Shown: piece by piece, positions 36,801 through 46,013 of the stretch | Layout: each line of letters starts with the position of its first letter | Position numbering within the stretch: the first letter of the stretch is position 1 | DNA from: Microbacteriaceae bacterium | GTDB taxonomy: Bacteria > Actinomycetota > Actinomycetes > Actinomycetales > Microbacteriaceae | Assembly: GCA_024645175.1 (NCBI GenBank) | Contig: JAHEGB010000001.1 | Location: forward strand, 62,001-126,000 | Reading direction: 5' to 3' | DNA length: 64,000 bases | Program-made: the position numbers and the translations under genes | The notes under the pieces: generated by a model | The model's input: the letters and a program-made list of their open reading frames with translations, nothing else | The model's database searches: none | Told to the model about the DNA's origin: nothing

Positions 36801-36880
36801 GAGCAACTCAACTCGAAGAGGACTACCTCGCCCACACTAGGCGTGCGCGTATGGTTTTCGAGCGTCTCTTCTTCGCATAG
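33878..36880 (+). CDS. glnE: glutamine synthetase adenylyltransferase/adenylyl-removing enzyme
   Basis: Bifunctional enzyme that adenylylates and de-adenylylates glutamine synthetase to tune nitrogen assimilation. It has two nucleotidyltransferase domains, each with the metal motif: LNYISDVDVIFVGE (about residue 225) and LGFGSDADVMYVYQ (about residue 730), separated by helical regions with DPNLRPEGKSG and DIDLRPEGKNG. Length 1000 is normal for actinobacteria. It follows glnA2 by 7 bases and its natural target glnA1 lies convergent just downstream, separated by several hairpins. Confidence 0.96.
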   Translation: MAEARSSSLSELARFGFINLSETVAKLDQLVKQVGDAGRSALASLGRSANPDQALNYLLTLAEVDKAKTKKLLGKEDSAVRLCRLLGASEAMGDLLRRKPELLALLERTIDRPKSAVELRDSLVESATAELKSDFEAQRAWSALRFAYRKELLQIAVFDLSQADQEHGLPIVAAALADLAGAALEGAIEIARFELKHSTEHGTFSAEEVDATRFAVIAMGKCGARELNYISDVDVIFVGESGSAAIDNARAIEISTRLATRMMRAIDGTAQEPMLWQVDPNLRPEGKSGALVRTLESHVAYYDRWAQSWEFQALLKARPIAGDMLLGQAYVNALAPKVWASAAREGFVDSAQKMRERVTDNISSSEIDSQIKLGPGGLRDIEFTVQLLQLVHGRTDETLRNRDTISAISALSAGGYIGRAEADSFSRHYRFLRLLEHRIQLSQMRRTHLMPSSETARRSLARSIDPKGNAESLIERWESVKIEVRGLHQRIFYRPLLSAVAKLEDSTLELSSGQAQDRLAAIGFVDPKGALAQIAALTSGLSRRAAIQRQLLPVLLQWFSQGTDPDAALLAFRRLSEDLGESHWYLRMLRDSTGAAERMTQVLSNSRLATSLFERIPEAAAWFENESDLQPLSSVAIAAELEAIIERHEDTDTAIASIKQIRRRETLRIALGAVLGDLNIEQVSEALSVISELYLKFMLEVALEYEALDAPRAEIEQALDFGIVAMGRFGGGELGFGSDADVMYVYQALNGFDADRAQKMAERLVAQLKKLTADPLLEFEIDIDLRPEGKNGAVARSIDSYENYYQRWADTWEAQALLRARVIAGSKQLIEDFTVIIDRYRYPTEMKPTAITEIRRIKARVESERLPQGADPKRHLKLGRGSLSDVEWLVQLYQMKFGALHPSIRNPKTLAALEAMVEVKLIEAHDARVLTEAWTLASRVRSASVLWANKRTDVLPTDRKQLEGLARILEYPAGGATQLEEDYLAHTRRARMVFERLFFA

Positions 36881-36900
36881 AACAATCGGCTTAAACAAAA

Positions 36901-36931
36901 GTGCCCCACCACGTAGGCGGGGCACTTTTTT
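36901..36931. terminator. terminator hairpin between glnE and glnA
   Basis: GTGCCCC (36901-36907) pairs with GGGGCAC (36919-36925), followed by TTTTTT. A run of four A precedes the stem, so it can also stop transcription from the other strand. Placed 20 bases after the glnE stop. Confidence 0.85.
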
Positions 36932-36955
36932 GTTACGACTAAACGCCTTTAGTGT

Positions 36956-36977
36956 GAAAAATGGCAGACCATTTTTC
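36956..36977. terminator. second hairpin at the glnE/glnA junction
   Basis: GAAAAATGG-CAGA-CCATTTTTC, a perfect 9-pair stem with a 4-base loop, 9 bases from the glnA stop. It probably ends the minus-strand glnA transcript; the stem itself supplies T-rich arms. Confidence 0.65.
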
Positions 36978-36985
36978 AACTATGG

Positions 36986-38434
36986 CTAAACGCCATAGTA
37001 AAGCTCGAACTCGTATGGGTGAGGGCGAAGAGCGATCGGAAGGATTTCCTTCTCGCGCTTGTAGTCAATCCATGTCTCGATTAGGTCCTTGGTGAAGACA
37101 TCGCCGGCTAGCAAGTAGTCGTGGTCTGCCTCAAGTGCCTGAAGAACTAGCTCGAGGTTGCCTGGAACCTGAGGAATGTTCTTTGCTTCCTCTGGTGGCA
37201 ACTCGTACAAGTCTTTGTCGACTGGTGCGTGTGGCTCGATGCGGTTCTTGATGCCGTCAAGGCCAGCCATCAACATCGCTGCAAAAGCGAGGTATGGGTT
37301 GCTTGATGCGTCAGGAGCGCGGAACTCGATGCGCTTCGCCTTCGGGTTGGTTCCGGTCATCGGAATGCGGATTGCAGCCGAGCGGTTTCCGGCAGAGTAA
37401 ACAAGGTTCACTGGAGCTTCGAAACCTGGAACCAAACGGTGGTAGCTGTTCACGGTTGGGTTGGTGAATGCAAGAAGTGAAGGTGCGTGCTTCAAGATTC
37501 CACCGATGTACCAACGAGCGAGGTCTGAAAGACCGCCGTAGCCTGACTCGTCGTAGAACAATGGCTTGCCGTCTTTCCAGAGTGACTGGTGAACGTGCAT
37601 TCCCGAACCGTTGTCACCGAATAGTGGCTTCGGCATGAAGGTTGCGGTCTTGCCCCAGCGGTGAGCGACGTTCTTGACGATGTACTTGAACTTGAGCACG
37701 TCGTCTGCGGCGCTAACTAGAGTGTCGAAGCGGTAGTTGATCTCGCCCTGACCTGCGGTGCCAACCTCGTGGTGGCTGCGCTCGACCTGAAGGCGAGCCT
37801 TCTCGAGTTCGAGAACGATGTCGTCTCGCATGTCTGCGTGCTGGTCGACTGGAGTAACAGGAAAGTATCCACCCTTGTACGGGGTCTTGTTAGCAAGGTT
37901 GCCGCCAAGTCCGTCGATGCGCTCGTCGCGGCCTGAGTTCCAAGCTGCTTCGCTTGAGTCGATCGAGTGCATTGAGCTGTTGTTCTTGTATTCGTAGCGA
38001 ACGTCATCGAAGATGAAGAACTCTGCTTCTGGAGCAAAGAATGCGGTGTCTGCGATGCCGGTGCTCGCTAGGTAAGCCTCTGCCTTCTTGGCAACCTGGC
38101 GTGGGTCGCGACCGTAGATCTCGCCGTTGCGTGGGTTGTAGATGTCGAAGACCATTACCAAAGTTGAGTTGTCGCGGAACTCGTCAACATATGCGGTGGT
38201 CACATCAGGAATCAACTGCATGTCTGATTCGTGAATCGATGCGAAACCACGGATAGATGAACCGTCGAATAGCTGGCCATCGCGGAAGAAGTCTTCGTCG
38301 ATCATTGCAGCAGGCAAGTTGAAGTGCTGCTGAACACCAGGTAGGTCGGTGAAACGAACATCTAGAAACTTGATGTCGTTGTCTTTGATGTACTTCACTA
38401 CTTCAGATGCAGTAGTAAACATTGGGGTAGACAT
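36986..38434 (-). CDS. glnA: glutamine synthetase type I (GlnA1)
   Basis: Main ammonia-assimilating glutamine synthetase, 482 residues, dodecameric type I-beta by family. Motifs: [42 protein letters not shown] and [18 protein letters not shown]. The Tyr in [14 protein letters not shown] is the adenylylation site used by GlnE, encoded convergently next door. ATG at 38434 is chosen because GAAGGGA lies 7 bases upstream. Transcribed alone on the minus strand. Confidence 0.97.
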   Translation of the reverse strand: MSTPMFTTASEVVKYIKDNDIKFLDVRFTDLPGVQQHFNLPAAMIDEDFFRDGQLFDGSSIRGFASIHESDMQLIPDVTTAYVDEFRDNSTLVMVFDIYNPRNGEIYGRDPRQVAKKAEAYLASTGIADTAFFAPEAEFFIFDDVRYEYKNNSSMHSIDSSEAAWNSGRDERIDGLGGNLANKTPYKGGYFPVTPVDQHADMRDDIVLELEKARLQVERSHHEVGTAGQGEINYRFDTLVSAADDVLKFKYIVKNVAHRWGKTATFMPKPLFGDNGSGMHVHQSLWKDGKPLFYDESGYGGLSDLARWYIGGILKHAPSLLAFTNPTVNSYHRLVPGFEAPVNLVYSAGNRSAAIRIPMTGTNPKAKRIEFRAPDASSNPYLAFAAMLMAGLDGIKNRIEPHAPVDKDLYELPPEEAKNIPQVPGNLELVLQALEADHDYLLAGDVFTKDLIETWIDYKREKEILPIALRPHPYEFELYYGV

Positions 38435-38543
38435 AGGGGAATCCCTTCAATAAATGGATGGGGTGCCTGGCGCATCATTAAGCCATCCCGTAAATTCTAC
38501 TGACGCCGGCGGGGCGGTCTGAGCAGCAAATGTTTCGGTCATG

Positions 38544-38577
38544 TAAAAACTTAGAGCCCCGCTTTCGCGAGGCTCTA
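38544..38577 (-). terminator. terminator of the lipB-lipA-DUF4191 unit
   Basis: TAGAGCC (38552-38558) pairs with GGCTCTA (38571-38577), with an inner CGC-TTTC-GCG stem. Read on the minus strand it is followed by a TTTTT run (38544-38548), and it lies about 20 bases beyond the DUF4191 stop. Confidence 0.75.
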
Positions 38578-38597
38578 GAGGTCGTTTAGCAAGGTTT

Positions 38598-39302
38598 TTA
38601 GCGTCGAGGGGCACGCATGCGGCTAGGGTCGATGCCCTTCGGAACCGGAATGTTCATACCGATTGAGTCAAGACGGTTTGCGACAACCGAAACTTCGCTG
38701 CGGTTCAATGAGCGCTTGAGCTTCAGAATTGTGCGGCCCAGTTTGGCTAGCGGAACCGACTTTTCGTCGCCCGGAATCACATAGAAGGCATTGGTGGTTA
38801 CGCCCGGTGCAATTCGAGCAACCTTGCGGCGCTCATCTTCGACCATGGTCTGAACTCGAGCTCGAGAAGAGCCTTCGCCAATCAGAACAACTCCACCAGG
38901 GCCAACCGCGCGGTAAACCATCTCTTGGGTTTTTGGGCTGATGTGAACTGGCATCTCGCTAAAGCGCCAGCCTCGGCGAAGAGCGCTGTTAAGCACAGCT
39001 CCGGCAGCGCCTGGTTGACCTTCGAAGCGGGCATACGCGGCAGCCTCTGCGCGACGAGACAAGACAATCATTGCGACCAATAGACCGGTGACACCACCGA
39101 GAGAGCCCCAAAGAATCATTGCAATCGGTGCACCGGGTGCAACGATGCTTGCTACGCCAAGGCCGAGACCAAGGGGAGCGATGAAGCCGAGAATGGCTAA
39201 ACCGAGAGCGCCTTTATCGTTTTTTACGGTTGCCCCGTAGATCTTCAGAAGTTGACGGAATCGCCCTGGTTCACGGGTCGCTTTGTTTGCGTTCTTTGCC
39301 AT
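38598..39302 (-). CDS. DUF4191 membrane protein
   Basis: Actinobacterial protein of 234 residues from the ATG at 39302. It has two adjacent hydrophobic segments near residues 30-80 (LGLAILGFIAPLGLGLGVA and IALLVAM-like) and a C-terminal soluble region containing AVGPGGVVLIGEG and YVIPGDEKSVPLAKL. Family DUF4191, homologous to M. tuberculosis Rv2219, found between lipA and glnA1 as here. Function unknown. It ends in a basic stretch (PSRMRAPRR). It follows lipA by 19 bases and is likely cotranscribed. Confidence 0.85.
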   Translation of the reverse strand: MAKNANKATREPGRFRQLLKIYGATVKNDKGALGLAILGFIAPLGLGLGVASIVAPGAPIAMILWGSLGGVTGLLVAMIVLSRRAEAAAYARFEGQPGAAGAVLNSALRRGWRFSEMPVHISPKTQEMVYRAVGPGGVVLIGEGSSRARVQTMVEDERRKVARIAPGVTTNAFYVIPGDEKSVPLAKLGRTILKLKRSLNRSEVSVVANRLDSIGMNIPVPKGIDPSRMRAPRR

Positions 39303-39321
39303 GCCCAATAGCCTAAACGAT

Positions 39322-40314
39322 TTAGTGAACGGCTTGGCTGAAGCCGTCTGCGGCAGCGGCGTCTGCCAGGTGCTGAAGGTGCGCCGGAATCTCGCGACCC
39401 TTCTTCAACATCGATTGAGCCCAAAGTCTGCCGGCACGATAAGAAGATCGAACCAGTGGCCCGCTGAGCACGCCGATGAAACCAATCTCTTCTGCAATGC
39501 CCTTGAGCTCAACGAACTCCTGTGGCTTTACCCAACGGTCAACGGGGTGGTGGCGTGGGGTAGGTCGAAGGTACTGAGTGATTGTGATGATGTCAGTTCC
39601 GGCGTCGTGCAGATCTTTCAAAGCCTGGATGATCTCTTCGGTGGTTTCGCCCATGCCGAGAATCAAGTTTGATTTGGTTACGAGTCCGTAATCTCTCGCC
39701 TGAGTAATAACGTCGAGCGAGCGTTCATATCTGAAGGCCGGGCGAATCTGCTTGAAGATTCTCGGAACGGTCTCAACGTTGTGAGCGAAGACCTCTGGCG
39801 CAGCGTCAAAAACCAACTTCAAGAGGTCAGGGTTTCCTGAAAAGTCTGGAACCAGAATCTCTACACCGGTGCCAGGCGACTGCTGGTGAATTTGTCGAAT
39901 GGTCTCGGCGTAAAGCCAGGCACCTTCGTCTTCAAGGTCATCGCGTGCGACTCCGGTGACGGTTGCATAGCGCAACTGCATCTGGGTGACAGACTCGCCA
40001 ACTCGACGAGGCTCATCGGCATCGAACTCAGCAGGCTTGCCGGTGTCAATCTGGCAAAAGTCGCAGCGTCGCGTGCACTGTGATCCGCCGATAAGAAAAG
40101 TAGCTTCGCGGTCTTCCCAGCATTCATAGATGTTCGGGCAACCGGCTTCTTGGCAAACGGTGTGCAAACCCTCGGTCTTCACAAGTGCCTGAAGCGCCTG
40201 ATATTCAGGACCCATCTTGGCGCGAGTCTTGATCCACTCCGGTTTGCGTTCAATCGGAACAGATGCATTTCGCACCTCAATGCGAAGCAGCTTGCGTTCT
40301 GGTTTGTCGTTCAT
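39322..40314 (-). CDS. lipA: lipoyl synthase
   Basis: Radical-SAM enzyme that inserts two sulfurs into octanoyl groups to make lipoyl cofactors. Two iron-sulfur clusters are visible: [13 protein letters not shown] (auxiliary cluster) and [11 protein letters not shown] (radical SAM CxxxCxxC). The C-terminal RSSYRAG segment carries the conserved RSSY. Length 330 is normal. The start overlaps the lipB stop by 4 bases (ATGA), so octanoylation and sulfur insertion are cotranslated. The substrates, E2 and related lipoyl domains, include the protein encoded at 41644-43023. Confidence 0.96.
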   Translation of the reverse strand: MNDKPERKLLRIEVRNASVPIERKPEWIKTRAKMGPEYQALQALVKTEGLHTVCQEAGCPNIYECWEDREATFLIGGSQCTRRCDFCQIDTGKPAEFDADEPRRVGESVTQMQLRYATVTGVARDDLEDEGAWLYAETIRQIHQQSPGTGVEILVPDFSGNPDLLKLVFDAAPEVFAHNVETVPRIFKQIRPAFRYERSLDVITQARDYGLVTKSNLILGMGETTEEIIQALKDLHDAGTDIITITQYLRPTPRHHPVDRWVKPQEFVELKGIAEEIGFIGVLSGPLVRSSYRAGRLWAQSMLKKGREIPAHLQHLADAAAADGFSQAVH

Positions 40315-40949
40315 CGCCTGATCTCAATCTCGCCAAGGTGTCTCTTGACTGCTTCTGCAGCCATCGCCGGTGTGATGTCTTTGCCGGTCAACTGCTGCAA
40401 TGTTGTGGTCTTCGCGTCGCGAATGCCGCACGCAACTATGGTGTCATACGGATCAAGCGAGTTGTTGCAGTTCAAGGCGAATCCGTGCATTGTGGTCTTT
40501 TCGGCAACACGAATGCCTATTGCAGCAACCTTTTCAAATTGACCAGCGACATCGACCCAGACTCCAGAGCGACCGCCAACCCTTTGACCGGTGACCCCGA
40601 ATTCGGCGATTGAATCGATAAGCACCTGCTCTAGCCAGCGAACATAACCAACAACGTCGATCGGGTCAGGCAGGCGCATAATCGGGTAGCCAACCAGTTG
40701 GCCTGGGCCGTGCCAAGTGATTTTTCCGCCGCGATCGACATCGATTACCGGAGTTCCGTCGGTTGGTCTCTCAGATTCTTCGGTGCGCTTTCCGGCGGTG
40801 AAAACAGACGCGTGTTCAAGCAGCAGAACGGTTTCATCTCGCAAGTGCTTGCTTACCTCGCCGTGCACTTTGCGTTGAAGTTGCCAAGCGGCCTCGTAAT
40901 CTACGAAGTCTGGAGCAAGACCGACGGTCTCAAAAATTGGCATGACCAT
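40311..40949 (-). CDS. lipB: octanoyl-ACP transferase
   Basis: Transfers octanoyl from ACP to lipoyl domains. Motifs: [18 protein letters not shown] (RGG-HGPGQ signature), KVAAIGIRV with the catalytic Lys, HGFALNCN, and the catalytic Cys in IVACGIRD. Length 210-212 is normal. Two ATGs (40949 and 40943) are possible starts. It connects the FASII pathway (octanoyl-ACP) at 13.9-17.4 kb to the pyruvate dehydrogenase genes. Divergent from an unknown membrane protein gene. Confidence 0.95.
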   Translation of the reverse strand: MVMPIFETVGLAPDFVDYEAAWQLQRKVHGEVSKHLRDETVLLLEHASVFTAGKRTEESERPTDGTPVIDVDRGGKITWHGPGQLVGYPIMRLPDPIDVVGYVRWLEQVLIDSIAEFGVTGQRVGGRSGVWVDVAGQFEKVAAIGIRVAEKTTMHGFALNCNNSLDPYDTIVACGIRDAKTTTLQQLTGKDITPAMAAEAVKRHLGEIEIRR

Positions 40950-41039
40950 AGTTTAAATCCACATTCTCAGGGATTATTCCGCCATCAACAGATTTGCCCG
41001 AATCTGCCAGAACACAAACTGCTCGGGCAACCTTAGTTC

Positions 41040-41621
41040 GTGAGTTGGCGAGACCTGATTACCGTGAGAGCTGGCTATACAGCGCGAACTTATAACCGCT
41101 GGTTCTCGAATTGGGTGGCTTTTCGAGATCGCCTCTCTCGAGATGCCGTTGCCTTTCGCATTATTCGCATCGCGCCGAAGCGCATCGTCTTCGAAATACC
41201 GGGTCGTTCAGATAACTTGCACGGGGCAGAATTCCGTAGACGTTTCGATTGGAAGAGGGTATTTCTGTCAGTTGTTGCACTCTCGCTTGTTGTCTTTCTC
41301 ACCGCGCTACTTTCGCCGGCGCTTGTTGCACCTGAACAGGCATCGAGCCATACAGCTGCAATTGCTTCTGGTTCGCAGTCGCCTCAACCAAAACTTTGCG
41401 TCGATATTGAGAGCTTGAACAAGAGAACGATTGTTGAAAACACTGAGGCATTTAGTGTCGATGGCTGGAACTTCGAATCACAAGGCAAATTGGTTTCCCT
41501 CGGCCAACTCGCGTCAGCCGACTACTTGGCAAGTTGCCAGAGCGTTGCACGAGACATCCGTGTGTTGTTCATCGCACATGGCAACAGCTGGCAGATAGAA
41601 AAAATGGCCCCGACCAAATAG
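41040..41621 (+). CDS. single-pass membrane protein, unknown function
   Basis: I do not recognise this 193-residue protein. It has a basic N-terminal cytoplasmic part of about 72 residues (many Arg, e.g. AEFRRRFDWKRV), one hydrophobic segment at about 74-95 (VFLSVVALSLVVFLTALL) and an outside part of about 98 residues containing two cysteines (Cys120, Cys166) that could form a disulfide. The start is GTG at 41040; ribosome site unclear. It sits alone between lipB and the E2 gene, in the region occupied by ephD/Rv2216 in M. tuberculosis, but shows no similarity that I can see. Confidence 0.6.
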   Translation: MSWRDLITVRAGYTARTYNRWFSNWVAFRDRLSRDAVAFRIIRIAPKRIVFEIPGRSDNLHGAEFRRRFDWKRVFLSVVALSLVVFLTALLSPALVAPEQASSHTAAIASGSQSPQPKLCVDIESLNKRTIVENTEAFSVDGWNFESQGKLVSLGQLASADYLASCQSVARDIRVLFIAHGNSWQIEKMAPTK

Positions 41622-41640
41622 TCAGGGCCATTTCTTTTTG
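41603..41640. terminator. bidirectional terminator after unknown gene and E2 gene
   Basis: AATGGCCC (41603-41610) pairs with GGGCCATT (41625-41632), followed by TCTTTTT on the plus strand and preceded by an A run that becomes TTTTTT on the minus strand. It overlaps the last codons of the plus-strand gene and ends just before the E2 stop. Confidence 0.85.
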
Positions 41641-41643
41641 AAA

Positions 41644-43023
41644 CTAGATGCCTAGGTCTGCTGAAAAGTTTGCTTCTTCTAGGCGTGCCTTCACGTCGAC
41701 CAAGAAGCGACTTGCGTCGGCTCCGTCGACTAGTCGGTGATCGTATGAAAGCGCAAGGTAGACCATGCTGCGAATCGCGATTGATTCGGTGCCGTCTTCG
41801 GTCTTGACCACTGCTGGGCGCTTGGTGACAACACCGGTGCCCAAGATCGCTACCTGAGGCAAGAACACAACTGGGGTGTCAAACAGCGCACCGCGTGATC
41901 CGGTGTTGGTAAGAGTGAAGGTTCCGCCACTCAACTCGTCTGGCTTCAACTGGTTGTTGCGAGTTCGCGCTGCGAGGTCTGCAATCTGCCCGGCGATCTG
42001 AGCGATGTTTAGCGAGGCTGCGTCGCGAATTACCGGAGTGAGCAGACCCTTTTCGGTGTCGACAGCAAAGCTGATGTTTTCGGTTGGGTGGTAAACGATG
42101 TTTTCGCCGTCGATGCTTGCATTCAACTTAGGGTGCACGCGAAGTGCCTCGGCAGCTGCAAGTGCGAAGAACGGCATGAAGTTCAACTTGCCGCCGGTCT
42201 TGGCAACGAAGTCTTGCTGAACCTGCTGGCGAAGGTTTGCGATGCGAGTGACATCAACTTCAACCACGGTGGTCAGTTGAGCGGTCGAAACCATTGAGGC
42301 AACAGCACGCTCTGCCAAGACCTTGCGAAGTCGAGACATAGGCTCTGTGGTTCCGCGAAGCGCCGATGCTGTGGCTGGCTGGTGAGGCGCAGAGTGTCTA
42401 ACTGCTGCAACCGCAGGAGCTGGCGCAAACGATGGAGTCGAAGCGGTTGCTGCAATTACGTCTTCTTTGCGAATGCGGCCGCCGACGCCAGTGCCTGCTA
42501 CTGTGCCGAGATCGATGCCGTTCTCGTTTGCTAGCTTGCGAACAAGGGGAGTCACGTATCCGGCGTCTGAGTTGCTTGCAACTGGAGCACTCGGGGTGGT
42601 CGCTGGAGCGAACGCAGGTGCTGCAGCAGGTGCAGGAGCGGCAGCAACTGGGGCGACATAAGCTGCCGGAGCAGGTGTTGGTGCAGGTGCAGCTGCAGGT
42701 GCAGGTGTTGGTTCTGCAACCGGAGTCTCAACTACAGGTTCTGCAACCGGAGCCGCGGGAGCCGCGGGAGCCGCTGCTGCGCCCGAGCCAGATCCGATGA
42801 TAGCTAGAACAGCGCCAACCTGAACGGTCTCGTCTTCTTGAACCAAAATCTGCTCGATGGTTCCGGCTACCGGTGATGGAATCTCAGTGTCAACTTTGTC
42901 GGTAGACACCTCAACTAGTGGCTCATCGATGGCAACGGTGTCGCCAACTTTCTTAAGCCAGCGAGTAACTGTTCCCTCGGTAACGCTTTCACCAAGTGCT
43001 GGAAGTACTACTGAATCGCTCAT
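41644..43023 (-). CDS. dihydrolipoamide acyltransferase (E2)
   Basis: E2 core of a 2-oxoacid dehydrogenase complex, 459 residues. One lipoyl domain (1-76, attachment Lys in [11 protein letters not shown]), a long Ala/Pro-rich linker, a peripheral-subunit-binding domain ([16 protein letters not shown]...GGRIRKEDV) and a catalytic domain with [14 protein letters not shown]. Similar to mycobacterial DlaT/SucB, which serves pyruvate dehydrogenase; with only aceE (E1) nearby it probably does so here, and it may also serve other E1 enzymes. AGGAG lies 9 bases before the ATG. It follows lpd by 24 bases. Confidence 0.93.
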   Translation of the reverse strand: MSDSVVLPALGESVTEGTVTRWLKKVGDTVAIDEPLVEVSTDKVDTEIPSPVAGTIEQILVQEDETVQVGAVLAIIGSGSGAAAAPAAPAAPVAEPVVETPVAEPTPAPAAAPAPTPAPAAYVAPVAAAPAPAAAPAFAPATTPSAPVASNSDAGYVTPLVRKLANENGIDLGTVAGTGVGGRIRKEDVIAATASTPSFAPAPAVAAVRHSAPHQPATASALRGTTEPMSRLRKVLAERAVASMVSTAQLTTVVEVDVTRIANLRQQVQQDFVAKTGGKLNFMPFFALAAAEALRVHPKLNASIDGENIVYHPTENISFAVDTEKGLLTPVIRDAASLNIAQIAGQIADLAARTRNNQLKPDELSGGTFTLTNTGSRGALFDTPVVFLPQVAILGTGVVTKRPAVVKTEDGTESIAIRSMVYLALSYDHRLVDGADASRFLVDVKARLEEANFSADLGI

Positions 43024-43047
43024 CTGTTTGCTCCTAAAGGCGAATCG

Positions 43048-44424
43048 TTATGCGTGTGCGTGAAGTGGCTTGCCAGCAAGAGCAAGATGCGCTTCGCCGA
43101 TAGCTTCGTTCATGGTCGGGTGTGCGTGAATCAAAGTCGCAACGTCTTCTGGGTATGCCTCCCAGTTAACGATGAGCTGAGCCTCGCCGATTTGTTCACC
43201 GACGCGTGAGCCGATCATGTGAACGCCAACGACTGGTCCGTTGTTTTGACGAATCAACTTGATGAAACCAGCGGTGCCGAGAATCTGGCTCTTACCGTTT
43301 CCGCCCAAGTTGTATTCGTAAGTCGAAATGTTTTCAGCGCCATACTTCTCAGCAGCCTTGACCTCTGATAGGCCAACAGATGCAATCTCTGGCTCGCAGT
43401 AGGTGACCTTTGGAATTCCGTTTTCATCGATGACCGCTGGCTTGAGACCCGCGATCTCTTCTGCGATAAAGATTCCTTGCTGAAAACCGCGGTGGGCTAG
43501 CTGCAAACCAGGCACGATGTCACCAGCTGCGTAGGTTCCAGCAACGCTGGTCTCTAGGCGCTCGTTGGTTAGAACGTATCCGCGATCCATGTTGATGCCG
43601 TTTTCTTCGTAGCCAAGTCCAGCGGTGTTTGGTCCACGGCCTACTGCAACCAAAAGAAGTTCGGCTTCAAGCTTCTCGCCGCTTTCTAGTGAGACGACAA
43701 CTCCGTTTTCGTGCTGCTCGACGCCCGAGAAGCGAACGCCAGTCTTGAACTCGATTCCACGCTTGCGGAACGCACGCTCAAGTGCCTTGCTTACAGATGC
43801 ATCTTCGTTTGGAACTAGAGTCGGCAAGCCTTCGATGATGGTCACCTCGGTGCCGAATGAACGCCAGATTGAAGCGAACTCAACACCAATAACTCCACCG
43901 CCGAGAACAATTACCTTGTTTGGAACGAATGACATCTGCAACGCGTGTTCTGAAGTGATTACGCGGCCACCGATTTCGAGTCCAGGCAATGAACGCGAGT
44001 AAGAACCAGAGGCAAGAATCAAATTGGTGCCAGTGTAAGTGTCATCGCCAACCTGAATGGTCTTTGGGCCGACCATGCGACCTTCGCCAGCAATCACGGT
44101 GACATTCTTTGAGTTCACAAGACCGGTGAGGCCCTTGAATAGCTTGTCTACGATTCCGTCACGGTATGAATTGACAACTCCCATGTCGATCGAGCCGAAC
44201 TGCGCGTTGATTCCATAGTGAGCTGCATCTTTGACAACGTCTGCAACTTCAGCAGCATGCAACAGGGCCTTGGTAGGAATGCAACCGCGGTGCAAGCAGG
44301 TGCCGCCGAGTTTGTCTTTTTCGATAAGCGCAACGCGCTTGCCCAATTGGGCCGAGCGAAGAGCGGCTGCGTAGCCACCGCTTCCTCCACCAAGAATTAC
44401 GAGGTCAAAATTGTGCTCAGCCAA
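43048..44424 (-). CDS. lpdA: dihydrolipoyl dehydrogenase (E3)
   Basis: FAD-dependent E3 that reoxidises the lipoyl group and makes NADH. N-terminal FAD motif VILGGGSGGYAAA, redox disulfide GGTCLHRGCIPTKAL, NAD motif VLGGGVIGVEFAS and C-terminal catalytic AHPTMNEAIGE (His-Glu pair). Length 458 is normal. TTG start at 44424 with AGGAG 6 bases upstream. It precedes the E2 gene on the same strand, giving an lpd-E2 pair separated from the E1 gene by about 22 kb. Confidence 0.96.
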   Translation of the reverse strand: MAEHNFDLVILGGGSGGYAAALRSAQLGKRVALIEKDKLGGTCLHRGCIPTKALLHAAEVADVVKDAAHYGINAQFGSIDMGVVNSYRDGIVDKLFKGLTGLVNSKNVTVIAGEGRMVGPKTIQVGDDTYTGTNLILASGSYSRSLPGLEIGGRVITSEHALQMSFVPNKVIVLGGGVIGVEFASIWRSFGTEVTIIEGLPTLVPNEDASVSKALERAFRKRGIEFKTGVRFSGVEQHENGVVVSLESGEKLEAELLLVAVGRGPNTAGLGYEENGINMDRGYVLTNERLETSVAGTYAAGDIVPGLQLAHRGFQQGIFIAEEIAGLKPAVIDENGIPKVTYCEPEIASVGLSEVKAAEKYGAENISTYEYNLGGNGKSQILGTAGFIKLIRQNNGPVVGVHMIGSRVGEQIGEAQLIVNWEAYPEDVATLIHAHPTMNEAIGEAHLALAGKPLHAHA

Positions 44425-44502
44425 AGCGGACTCCTAGATATAAGGTCGGCAAACAAATCAACTTTACTACTGCCGATTGAGTGCTCGGCAGGCGAGAAGC
44501 CA

Positions 44503-45978
44503 CTACTTTGCGAATGACTCCGCGAGCGCGATGAGGCTGCGAACATAAGAGCCGGTTGCACCCTTTGGAATGAAGCCGTAGCCCGCTCCATCGTTGTCGG
44601 CAGGGCCGGCTAGATCTAGGTGCACCCAAGGAATTAGGTCATCGGAAGTCTTTGACTTCTTGCCAATGAATTCCTTCAAGAACAGACCACCGACGAGCAT
44701 TCCGCCGCTTGGGTTGCCAATTCTCGAGTTCATCATGTCGGCAATATCACTGTTCAGCAGAGCACGAAGCTCCTCAGGGAACGGCATCGGCCAGGCAAAT
44801 TCGCCAGAAGCCTTGGTCGCCTTGAAGAGTGCGTCTACGGCAGCATCGTCACCCATCAAGCCCGCGGTGCGAGTGCCAAGAGCTACCCGTTGCGCTCCAG
44901 TCAGGGTTGCAACGTCGACAATCAGGTCTGGATAGCTCTCGCTTGCGAGCGCAAGACCGTCACCCAGAACCAAGCGACCCTCGGCATCGGTGTTTGTCAC
45001 CTCAACGGTCTTGCCGTTGCGAAGCTTGATCACGTCGCCAGGGCGGGTTGCAGAACCAGAAGGCATGTTTTCTGCGAGACACAGATAAGCCGTTGCGTGA
45101 ACCTTGAGCTTGAGGCGTGCGATTGCCAAAACTGCGTTCAAGACTGTGGCAGCTCCGGTCATGTCGTATTTCATGCCAAGCATTGAATTGGCTGGCTTTA
45201 GCGACAAGCCACCGGTGTCATAGGTGATGCCTTTGCCAACAAAGGCAATTTTCTTCTTCGCGCCAGTTGGCTTGTATTCAATCTTTACTAGTCGAGGTGG
45301 TCGAACAGAACCCTTGCCGACGCCTAGAAGACCGCCAAAGCCACCGGCGGCAAGCTTCTTCTCGTCAAGAATCGTCACGGTTACGGCAGAACCCTTGGCA
45401 AGTTTGCTTGCCTGGCTCGCGAAACTCTGAGGGTATAGATCGTTTGCAGGCATGCTAACGAGGTCGCGGGTGTCGTGCACGGCAGCGCGCATAATCTCAA
45501 CGCGAGTTAGTGTCGCTGGTTTGACCTTTACTTTGGTGGCCAAAACGACGGTCTGGGCAGAGGCCTTCTTGGCGTCTGACTTGTATGCGTCATAGCTGTA
45601 GTGACCAACGGCATAGCCCTCTAGAAGTGAGAAGGCGTCTGACTCGTTCTTGATTGGCAAGGCAAAGACAACCTGGCGAAATTCATTGAGCGTGCGACCG
45701 ACGGTTCCGCCGAGGTAACGCAGCGAATCGACATCACCGTTCTTGTAGCCGCCAACTAGAGCAAAGAAAGCCCCATTAGGTGCCGGAACCTTGACGACGC
45801 TGTCTGGGCTTGACTTGACGCCAAGTTTGGCAAGGTCGAGGTTCTTGATAGAGCTGATGTCAACCGAGTCACTGACCAGCGTCAACTTTGACGCTTTCTC
45901 GGTCACGCCGATTACAAAAACAGAGTCTTTAGTGAATGCTGGGGCAGAAGCTGCCACTTTGATGAAATGTTTAGCCAT
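44503..45978 (-). CDS. pepA: leucyl aminopeptidase (M17)
   Basis: Two-metal M17 aminopeptidase of 491 residues that removes N-terminal residues from peptides in the cytoplasm. Metal-site segments: VGKGITYDTGGLSLKP (Lys and Asp ligands), DMTGAATVLNAV, the signature NTDAEGRLVLGDGLA and PSGSATRPGDV. The N-terminal domain is divergent, as usual. It begins with ATG 35 bases from the divergent PAC2 gene and ends 78 bases before lpdA, so lpdA may have its own promoter. Confidence 0.95.
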   Translation of the reverse strand: MAKHFIKVAASAPAFTKDSVFVIGVTEKASKLTLVSDSVDISSIKNLDLAKLGVKSSPDSVVKVPAPNGAFFALVGGYKNGDVDSLRYLGGTVGRTLNEFRQVVFALPIKNESDAFSLLEGYAVGHYSYDAYKSDAKKASAQTVVLATKVKVKPATLTRVEIMRAAVHDTRDLVSMPANDLYPQSFASQASKLAKGSAVTVTILDEKKLAAGGFGGLLGVGKGSVRPPRLVKIEYKPTGAKKKIAFVGKGITYDTGGLSLKPANSMLGMKYDMTGAATVLNAVLAIARLKLKVHATAYLCLAENMPSGSATRPGDVIKLRNGKTVEVTNTDAEGRLVLGDGLALASESYPDLIVDVATLTGAQRVALGTRTAGLMGDDAAVDALFKATKASGEFAWPMPFPEELRALLNSDIADMMNSRIGNPSGGMLVGGLFLKEFIGKKSKTSDDLIPWVHLDLAGPADNDGAGYGFIPKGATGSYVRSLIALAESFAK

Positions 45979-46013
45979 GCCAACACTCTAAACCCGCTCT
46001 TAGACTTATCTAT

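Noticed and set aside
42592-42780. Tandem short repeat in the E2 gene
   Set aside because: It encodes the Ala/Pro-rich flexible linker between lipoyl and subunit-binding domains, a normal feature of E2 proteins.
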